Below are positions 1 through 4,962 of a stretch of DNA of 5,986 nt, in pieces. Where the stretch lies: positions 1,543-7,528 of the forward strand of contig NHCX01000117.1 in the NCBI GenBank assembly GCA_002168015.1. Reading direction: 5' to 3'. The position numbers and the translations under genes are program-made. The notes beneath the pieces are model-generated. The model had not been told where the DNA came from, made no database searches, and saw only the letters and a program-made list of their open reading frames with translations. The DNA is from Verrucomicrobia bacterium TMED44 (GTDB taxonomy: Bacteria; Verrucomicrobiota; Verrucomicrobiia; Opitutales; Seribacteraceae). The number at the start of each line of letters is the position of its first letter. Position 1 is the stretch's first letter.

Positions 1-181
1 TGATACCGAGATGGAAAGAGGGTCCGAACTGGGCTATTTTTCATTTGGTGGCTCTTCCATAATTACCCTTTTTCAACCTAATAAGGTACAATTAGATTCC
101 GAACTTTCTAAGATGACAAATACAGGGTATGAATCCTACGCCAAAATGGGGGAGATCATGGCAAATGTAATCCATGAGTAA
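1..181 (+). CDS. psd: Phosphatidylserine decarboxylase, C-terminal end (partial)
   Basis: This is the 3' end of a gene that begins before the window; codons run in frame from base 2 to the TAA at 179-181, giving 59 residues. The segment GSELGYFSFGGSSIITLF is the family's C-terminal signature. By family knowledge, the proenzyme cuts itself between Gly and Ser in the GGSS (or LGST) motif, here between residues 17 and 18 of the visible part (Ser codon at 53-55). The new N-terminal Ser becomes the pyruvoyl cofactor of the small alpha chain. The enzyme converts phosphatidylserine to phosphatidylethanolamine at the inner membrane. The alpha chain here would be about 42 residues and looks intact. 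No terminator is visible before the next gene, so the two may share a transcript. The rest of the enzyme cannot be judged from this window. Confidence 0.9.
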   Translation, partial: DTEMERGSELGYFSFGGSSIITLFQPNKVQLDSELSKMTNTGYESYAKMGEIMANVIHE

Positions 182-212
182 ACATCTCTACTTGCACAAT
201 TCCTCTTCTGCA

Positions 213-225
213 TTTACAGGGTAAA
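213..225 (+). other. Small inverted repeat around the weak ribosome binding site
   Basis: TTTAC (213-217) and GTAAA (221-225) could pair around the loop AGG, just upstream of the pseudopilin ATG at 232. The weak AGGG match to the ribosome binding site lies in the loop and the first stem base. The stem is only five pairs, four of them A-U, so it may not form. It is recorded because it sits exactly where translation starts. Confidence 0.2.
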
Positions 226-231
226 GATCCT

Positions 232-1326
232 ATGAAACAGTACAGAAAATCCAACGGAAAAGCTTTTACTGTCCTAGAATTGTTGGTCGCAGTCGCAGTC
301 ACTGCTCTCCTTGCGGGTATGCTTCTAAATATAACTTCACAAGTAGCCCAAACTCAAACCCAAGCTTCAGGGAATCTTGAAACAAATCAGGTGGCTCAAT
401 TCGTTCTCGATCGTATCCAAGAGGATTTACAATGTGCGATCTACCGAAATGATGGCAATGTGTGGATGGCAGCAGATATCACTAATTTAACGGAAACAAG
501 TGGTAATTGGAATGAGAAAAAATATGAGGTGCCTAAGCCCCCTGAACAGTCTCTTCGAGTCCAACTTGATCAATGGCCAGAGGAATTACTAAATGAAAAA
601 GATACAGCGAACCAACAAGGCTCTTTTAGTACTGCAAGATATGGAATTGCAGGTACTTGGTTAAGATTTTTCTCAGGAGGGCCAGAATTAGATCCCAGTG
701 CCGAAAACTCCGGAGGAGCAAGGGCGATTTCTTACCAAATTATCAGACATGGCTTAACCAGCTCTGAAACATCTACCCCACGATACCAACTCTTTCGTGC
801 CGATGTAAGTGATGTCAACACACTGGAGGCTGGTTACAACTTAGGGGCAGAAGATGGCCCATACTTTAGCCAATCAGAAAATGGTCCCCGTCAAAGTGGC
901 AATGTCAAAAACCCGATTTTTTTAGATGAAAATGGTAAACTATCTACTGACTTTTCGCTTGCGTCTAATATTGTGGATTTTGGGATACGCGTTTATATAA
1001 TCCGCTCGCGATCCCAAGGAACAGGTCATTTACAGCAGATTTTTCCAGACCTCAATGCAACGAGTGATCAATACAAATACAGAGCCACTACCAACCCAAT
1101 TTACCATGATGACAAACAAAGGAAGTATCTATACGCCTTCCCTGATGTAATTGATGTAATGATAAGAGTTCTCACAACCGAAGGCTCTTCTGTCCTTGCT
1201 GCATACGAGGAAGGACTTGTTCCCGCTACTGAAGGAATGAATGAAGATGAATTTTGGTGGGATTTAGTAGAAAAAAACTCTGAGGTTTATATCCGTAGAA
1301 TAAAAATATTATCTCAGGGGATTTGA
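232..1326 (+). CDS. Prepilin-type pseudopilin, GspJ / Verru_Chthon cassette C-like
   Basis: This complete 364-residue protein starts with a class III (type IV pilin-like) signal. A short basic leader (MKQYRKSNGK) is followed by A11|FTVLELL, with Phe12 as the mature first residue and Glu16 at the conserved +5 position, then a hydrophobic helix to about residue 38. The residue before the cut is Ala rather than the more usual Gly, which is common in Planctomycetota and Verrucomicrobiota proteins of this kind. The long soluble part (about 45-364) lacks further membrane segments and has one Cys (Cys68). Its segments NIVDFGIRVYII and FPDVIDVMIRVLTTEG recall GspJ-like minor pseudopilins and Verru_Chthon cassette protein C. 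It is probably processed by a PilD-type peptidase and inserted in the inner membrane as part of a pilus or type II secretion-like fibre; that role is inferred. The ATG has only a weak AGGG (218-221) ten bases upstream. No other pseudopilin or secretion gene lies beside it in the window. The exact subfamily is uncertain. Confidence 0.88.
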   Translation: MKQYRKSNGKAFTVLELLVAVAVTALLAGMLLNITSQVAQTQTQASGNLETNQVAQFVLDRIQEDLQCAIYRNDGNVWMAADITNLTETSGNWNEKKYEVPKPPEQSLRVQLDQWPEELLNEKDTANQQGSFSTARYGIAGTWLRFFSGGPELDPSAENSGGARAISYQIIRHGLTSSETSTPRYQLFRADVSDVNTLEAGYNLGAEDGPYFSQSENGPRQSGNVKNPIFLDENGKLSTDFSLASNIVDFGIRVYIIRSRSQGTGHLQQIFPDLNATSDQYKYRATTNPIYHDDKQRKYLYAFPDVIDVMIRVLTTEGSSVLAAYEEGLVPATEGMNEDEFWWDLVEKNSEVYIRRIKILSQGI

Positions 1327-1362
1327 AATCATGAAAAACCTTTTTGTTTTCGATATTTCAAA
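1322..1362. terminator. Inverted repeat at the convergent gene junction, possible weak two-way terminator
   Basis: TTTGAAAT (1322-1329) is matched by its exact reverse complement ATTTCAAA (1355-1362). Between them lies a further A5-CC-T5 palindrome (1334-1345). The pair spans the stop codons of both convergent genes, where a shared terminator would be expected. The stem is almost all A-T, and neither side has a good run of U straight after it, so a classical intrinsic terminator is doubtful. No better candidate was seen at this junction. Confidence 0.25.
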
Positions 1363-2096
1363 GGGGTAATTTTCATTTGCTTTCTAAAGTGCTGAGTGAA
1401 GGAGCTTTGGTCATAAAATCCATTATCATTGGCTATCTGGGTTAGCTTCTTCTTCGTTGTTAAGAGATCATCACAAGCTGATTCAATTCTCGTTCTTGTT
1501 ATAAATTGCATGGGTGCAATTCCGAAAAGTTCAATAAAGCCCCGATGCAGTTTTCGATGATTCAATCCTGAAACTTTAACCAAATCTGCAATAAGTATAT
1601 TTTTACGGAAATTCTTACGGATATAATTTACCCCCCTACCTATCTCATCATCTCTTTCCCATTTTAAATCGCCAATTTTAGATAAATTGTCTTTATCTGC
1701 ATATGGACGAACCGAACCAATAATCCCAACAACAGTACCATCTTTGCTGATTAAAGGATATTTATTAGTTAAGAACCAGTCTGGTAACCCCTGACTATTA
1801 AAAACTAGTTCTAAAATATTCAGCATTGGTTTCCGTGATTCCATAACCATACGGTCATCTCTTCTAAAATGCTCAGCTAGCCGAGGGGGAAATAGATCAA
1901 AGTCACTTTTACCAAAGAGTTCCTCATTAGAATCCAAACCTATGCGTGGAAGGAACTTTTGATTCATATATAGTAACCTTGACTCAGTATCTTTAATGAA
2001 GAAGGAAACCCCAGGAATGTTTTCAAAAAGTTGACAAAGTTGTACAGGGTCACAACTCACATCATTAAACCAATCTAAAAAATTTTTCATACTCAT
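1329..2096 (-). CDS. PAS-domain AraC family transcription regulator
   Basis: This is a cytoplasmic DNA-binding regulator of 255 residues, starting at the ATG at 2096. The first two thirds (about 20-132) form a single PAS domain: it opens with LFENIPGVSFFIKD, continues with NEELFGKSDFDLFP, and ends with YPLISKDGTVVGIIGSVRPY. The C-terminal part (about 152-252) is the AraC double helix-turn-helix. Its first recognition region is about 168-188, and the second holds the signature IANDNGFYDQSSFTQHFRKQ followed by ITPLKYRK. The PAS domain presumably senses a small ligand, but no cofactor-binding residue can be named. A TTG 18 bases upstream (2112-2114) could extend the protein by six residues and another ATG lies at 2088-2090; neither has a ribosome binding site. 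I preferred ATG 2096 because the PAS domain is complete without the extension. Its targets are unknown. The gene converges on the pseudopilin gene and shares no promoter with it. Confidence 0.92.
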   Translation of the reverse strand: MSMKNFLDWFNDVSCDPVQLCQLFENIPGVSFFIKDTESRLLYMNQKFLPRIGLDSNEELFGKSDFDLFPPRLAEHFRRDDRMVMESRKPMLNILELVFNSQGLPDWFLTNKYPLISKDGTVVGIIGSVRPYADKDNLSKIGDLKWERDDEIGRGVNYIRKNFRKNILIADLVKVSGLNHRKLHRGFIELFGIAPMQFITRTRIESACDDLLTTKKKLTQIANDNGFYDQSSFTQHFRKQMKITPLKYRKQKGFS

Positions 2097-2140
2097 TTTA
2101 TTACAAAAAAACAAATTTAGATAATATTCGCAAATATTAA

Positions 2141-2199
2141 AAATTATTTCTATGTCATAAATCTAATATATTTATGCTAATAATATAAATTATTTCCAT
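2141..2199. repeat. Pair of 13-base direct repeats, possible regulator sites
   Basis: AAATTATTTCTAT at 2141-2153 and AAATTATTTCCAT at 2187-2199 match at 12 of 13 bases, with starts 46 bases apart. They lie upstream of the PAS-AraC gene. Many AraC-type regulators bind direct repeats near their own promoter, so autoregulation is possible. AT-rich sequence makes chance matches easier, so the call is tentative. Confidence 0.35.
2156..2176. repeat. Short inverted repeat between the direct repeats
   Basis: CATAAAT (2156-2162) and ATTTATG (2170-2176) are exact reverse complements separated by seven bases. The pair lies between the two 13-base direct repeats upstream of the PAS-AraC gene. It could be a two-fold symmetric protein site, but seven A/T-rich bases can also arise by chance. 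Confidence 0.25.
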
Positions 2200-2299
2200 A
2201 GAATGGAATTTACACACTTCGTAACCCTAAAAACTTAAGCTGATTCGAGGGAAAATGGCATTAAAAAGTAGATCGGGAATTTGGTAAAAAATTCTAGGA

Positions 2300-2917
2300 T
2301 TACTCCAAATTCAGTTTTTTCAATTTTGGCCTAATAACAAAATTACAGTAACCTTGGTTAGGGTTTTTCCGATAGTAATCCTGATGATATTCTTCTGCAT
2401 CGTAAAAAACGGGAGCTTTTACAATTTCAGTGACAACCGGATCAACCAACTTTTCACTTAGTTTACTTTTCCACTCCATGGCGGTTTTTTGCTGACTATC
2501 ATTCAGAAACATAATTGTAGAACGGTACTGAGTTCCCTCATCGGCACCCTGACGATTGAGGGTAGTAGGATCATGGGCGTCTCCGAATAATTCAAGGATT
2601 TCTTTAAAACTTATATCTTTGGGATCAAAAATGATTTTAATAACCTCCGCGTGTCCTGTTGTACCCGTACAGATTTGCCTGTATGTCGGATTTAGAACTT
2701 TTCCTCCAGCATATCCCGAAATCACTTCCTTCACCCCTTTGATTCTTTCAAAAACGGCTTCCGTACACCAAAAACATCCTCCGCCTATTATCGCAGTTTC
2801 TAAATTAGGTTTTGATTCGTTGGTCATGGATGGTATTTTTTGATTTTTCACTTTTTTATTGGCCTCACATCCTAGCAAGGTCAAAACGAAAGAAATTAAA
2901 ATTAAGAGATTTTTCAT
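2300..2917 (-). CDS. msrA: Peptide methionine sulfoxide reductase MsrA, predicted lipoprotein
   Basis: MsrA reduces the S form of methionine sulfoxide in proteins back to methionine. The 205-residue product has all family motifs: GCFWC with the nucleophile Cys48, PTYR (Tyr79), TGHAEV (Glu91), and ADEGTQYRS (Asp126, Tyr131). Their spacing equals that of the E. coli Cys51, Tyr82, Glu94, Asp129 and Tyr134. Cys51, Cys83 and Cys191 (in NQGYCNF) are candidate resolving or recycling cysteines. The N-terminus is a lipoprotein signal: MKN, a hydrophobic run, then LLGC with Cys17 as the lipidated residue. Glu at the next position is not the Asp retention signal, so outer-membrane placement in the periplasm is likely. 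Residues 18-38 form a polar linker. The ATG lies one base after the zwf stop (TAA-T-ATG), which suggests coupled translation; AGGA lies about 16 bases upstream, inside zwf. An in-frame upstream start within zwf would spoil the lipoprotein signal and was rejected. Confidence 0.96.
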   Translation of the reverse strand: MKNLLILISFVLTLLGCEANKKVKNQKIPSMTNESKPNLETAIIGGGCFWCTEAVFERIKGVKEVISGYAGGKVLNPTYRQICTGTTGHAEVIKIIFDPKDISFKEILELFGDAHDPTTLNRQGADEGTQYRSTIMFLNDSQQKTAMEWKSKLSEKLVDPVVTEIVKAPVFYDAEEYHQDYYRKNPNQGYCNFVIRPKLKKLNLE

Positions 2918-2918
2918 A

Positions 2919-4451
2919 TTACTTATAATCTTTTCCTGTAATCCATTCATGTCCTTTTGCCAACAAAAGTTTATCGGCACCAACAGGTCCCCATGTTCCC
3001 GCTGAATAATTTTCGAGACCATTGGTCTTTTGTTCATTCCAATAGGTCAGAATTGGAGAAAGAAGACTCCATGAAATCTCAGCCTCATCTCCTCGTATAA
3101 AAAGAGTTCCATCTCCATTTAAAGCATCAAGAATAAGTCTTTCATAGGCCTCCGGTGTATTGGAACCGAATGTTGTCTCATAACCAAACGAAAGCTGAAT
3201 CGGTTGAAGCTTAGTCTCTAGGCCTGGAGTCTTTGAGTTAAGATATAAAGTTACTCCTTCATTTGGTTGAATCCGGATGACCAAAAGATTTGGTGCAAGA
3301 GAAAATCGCTCATCCTGGCCAAAAAGAATTCCTGGTGGTCTTTTGAATTGAACTGCAATCTCACTTGCTTTACCAGCTAGTCTCTTGCCTGAACGCATGT
3401 AGAATGGAACTCCTTTCCACCTCCAATTCTCAATATTTAAACAAAGTGCAGCATAAGTTTCAGTAAAGGAATCTTCGGGAATCCCATCTTCATTCAAATA
3501 ACCTGTTGCTTTTTCCCCCCCAACTAAACCTTCGGTATAAACTCCACGAACAACCTCAGAGTTCTGGCCTTTAAGGCTTAATGGCTTAATTGCCTTGAGT
3601 GCCTTTACCTTTTCATCCCGGATTGATTCTGGGTTTAAAGAAGAAGGAGGTTCCATGGCAGTTAATGCCAGCAGTTGCATGACATGATTTTGTATCATGT
3701 CTCGTAAGGCTCCACTTTTATCGTAATAACCGCCCCTCTTTCCTACACCTATTTCTTCAGAGACCGTTATTTGTACACAGGAGACATAATTTCTGTTCCA
3801 GACTGGTTCAAAAATGGAATTGGCAAATCTTTGAACTAATAAGCTTTGTACTGTTTCTTTTCCGAGATAATGATCTATTCTAAATACTTGAGACTCGTCA
3901 AAACGTTGGTTGATAATGTTATTAAGTTTTCGTGCACTTTCTAAATCCTTACCAAAAGGCTTTTCAATAACAACTTTGGAGGCAAATCCACTTCCATGAT
4001 GTCTCTTTGCTAAACCACTCTCTCCAAGGTTTTCAAGGATTGGCTCAAATACACTGGGTGGAGTTGAAATGTAAAATAAACATTGTGCGGAATTTTGCAG
4101 TTTCTTTTCCAGTCCAAGAATTAATTCTTCCAACTGATTAAAGCTGTTTGGATCGTCATATGCCCCACCATGAAAGAAGATATTTGACTCAAGCTTCTGC
4201 CAATTTTCTTCATCGATCTTTCGCCTCGAATACTGGTCCAAAGAATCTTTCAAATATTTTCGAAACTCATTGTCTTGCATTGGCGAACGACCCACTCCAA
4301 TTAAAAAACAATTTTCAGGCAATAATTGATCTTGAGATAAATTAAAGATAGCGGGTGCTAACTTCCTTGCAGTTAAATCACCCGATGCCCCAAAGATCAC
4401 AATAATAGTTGCGGGCGGGCTAGCGGATTCTTGGTTGGCGAGATGGCTCAT
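2919..4451 (-). CDS. zwf: Glucose-6-phosphate 1-dehydrogenase
   Basis: This is the first enzyme of the oxidative pentose phosphate and Entner-Doudoroff routes. It oxidises glucose 6-phosphate to 6-phosphogluconolactone and makes NADPH (or NADH) in the cytoplasm. The 510-residue length is normal for bacteria. The nucleotide-binding motif FGASGDLTARKL lies at residues 20-31 after a short tail. EKPFG is at 163-167. The active-site signature RIDHYLGKE is at 191-199 (Asp193, His194, Lys198), and the catalytic His256 in QNHVMQ keeps the 62-residue spacing known from the Leuconostoc enzyme (His178 to His240). The C-terminal substrate and dimer domain is complete, with YMRSGKRL at 351-358. The ATG has no recognisable ribosome binding site. 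It lies 55 bases after the yraN stop, enough room for a separate promoter, though none is clear. The lactonase and 6-phosphogluconate dehydrogenase genes are not adjacent in this window. The gene leads directly into msrA. Confidence 0.98.
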   Translation of the reverse strand: MSHLANQESASPPATIIVIFGASGDLTARKLAPAIFNLSQDQLLPENCFLIGVGRSPMQDNEFRKYLKDSLDQYSRRKIDEENWQKLESNIFFHGGAYDDPNSFNQLEELILGLEKKLQNSAQCLFYISTPPSVFEPILENLGESGLAKRHHGSGFASKVVIEKPFGKDLESARKLNNIINQRFDESQVFRIDHYLGKETVQSLLVQRFANSIFEPVWNRNYVSCVQITVSEEIGVGKRGGYYDKSGALRDMIQNHVMQLLALTAMEPPSSLNPESIRDEKVKALKAIKPLSLKGQNSEVVRGVYTEGLVGGEKATGYLNEDGIPEDSFTETYAALCLNIENWRWKGVPFYMRSGKRLAGKASEIAVQFKRPPGILFGQDERFSLAPNLLVIRIQPNEGVTLYLNSKTPGLETKLQPIQLSFGYETTFGSNTPEAYERLILDALNGDGTLFIRGDEAEISWSLLSPILTYWNEQKTNGLENYSAGTWGPVGADKLLLAKGHEWITGKDYK

Positions 4452-4476
4452 TGTAAGATTCTGAGAAAATTGTAAG
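4450..4476 (-). repeat. Direct repeat CTTACAAT overlapping the zwf start
   Basis: Read on the minus strand, CTTACAAT occurs at 4476-4469 and again at 4457-4450, where its last two bases are the start of the zwf ATG. The repeats are 19 bases apart. The upstream copy contains TACAAT, a possible -10 box that would give a very short leader, but no convincing -35 box lies 16-18 bases before it. A 10-base palindrome GTTTTAAAAC (4476-4485) abuts the upstream copy. The region could be a regulatory site for zwf; this is only suggested by position. Confidence 0.25.
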
Positions 4477-4506
4477 TTTTAAAACATAACTTAAATGAAG
4501 AATGGG

Positions 4507-4962
4507 CTAGAAAATGGCAATGTTTTCGTGATGGAAAAGTTCTGGATCTTCACTTTTTGAAGTAGGCAAATCTACCTCCAACACATCAAAACGATAATGT
4601 TCAAAAATATGCCCATTTTCCCTAAGGTATGCCGTGAAAGCTCGATGCAAGCTGTTTAATTTTTTGCGGTTTATAGATTCATACCCTGAAACTAGGCTTT
4701 TTGATGATCTTGCTCTAACTTCAACAAATACGAGAATATTGCCATCTTTGAAAATCAAATCTATTTCTAGCTTTTGGTTTTTTCTACTACGCCAGTTATT
4801 CTCTAGTAGCACATATCCTTTGCGAATTAAATGTTTTCTCGCCAACCACTCACCATACTCACCTTTTCGGGAACTACTTTTAAAGTTATGATTTAAGCCA
4901 AATCCCCAAAGATATTCTCTGGCTTTTCTACTCATTAACTCAAACAACCTACTTCCATTCAT
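4507..4962 (-). CDS. yraN: YraN family (UPF0102) endonuclease-fold protein
   Basis: This is a 151-residue member of the YraN family, whose members have a restriction-endonuclease-like (PD-(D/E)xK) fold and an unsettled role in DNA processing. The visible motifs are RKGEYGEWLARKHL (Glu35), NNWRSR at 55-60, EIDLIF (Asp68), and FVEVRAR (Glu81, Arg83 in the position often held by Lys; Arg also occurs in the E. coli protein). YRFDVLEV follows at 123-130, and the HENIAIF ending matches what I recall of Opitutales relatives. Between NNWRSR and EIDLI there are five residues (KNQKL) where many relatives have a shorter turn. The chosen ATG overlaps the 3' end of hrpB by 14 bases, suggesting coupled translation. 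A second in-frame ATG at 4933-4935 would remove nine residues and the overlap; neither start has a clear ribosome binding site. The role is inferred from the family only. Confidence 0.92.
   Translation of the reverse strand: MNGSRLFELMSRKAREYLWGFGLNHNFKSSSRKGEYGEWLARKHLIRKGYVLLENNWRSRKNQKLEIDLIFKDGNILVFVEVRARSSKSLVSGYESINRKKLNSLHRAFTAYLRENGHIFEHYRFDVLEVDLPTSKSEDPELFHHENIAIF

Larger units (their letters stand above)
2097..2200 (-). promoter_or_regulatory. Very AT-rich leader and likely promoter region of the PAS-AraC gene
   Basis: By hand count only 14 of these 104 bases are G or C, far below the neighbouring genes. Read on the minus strand, TATTAT (2126-2121) is a possible -10 box about 24 bases before the ATG, and ATGACA (2158-2153) resembles a -35 box. 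The two are 26 bases apart, too far to form one normal promoter, so no precise promoter is claimed. The region also holds the direct and inverted repeats listed separately. The remaining bases up to 2299 are about one third GC and hold no gene that I can see. Confidence 0.35.

Noticed and set aside
2097..2114. TTG start giving the PAS-AraC protein six more residues
   Set aside because: There is no ribosome binding site, a rare start codon would be used, and the added residues are not part of the PAS domain.
2277..2294. Inverted repeat GAATTT-N6-AAATTC just after the msrA stop, as a terminator
   Set aside because: The stem is six mostly A-T pairs and no run of U follows directly, so it does not meet the usual pattern for an intrinsic terminator.
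2556..2843. Open frame of 95 codons on the + strand
   Set aside because: It lies wholly antisense to the conserved msrA coding region and shows no recognisable domain.
2918..3037. An in-frame N-terminal extension of msrA reaching 40 codons into zwf
   Set aside because: It would overlap the conserved end of zwf, bury the lipoprotein signal inside the protein and add a stretch unlike any MsrA. The ATG at 2917 directly after the zwf stop fits better.
4148..4345. Open frame of 65 codons on the + strand
   Set aside because: It is antisense to zwf, with no family features and no start signal.
4634..4891. Open frame of 85 codons on the + strand
   Set aside because: It is antisense to yraN. The hydrophobic runs reflect the complement of its lysine- and glutamate-rich codons.
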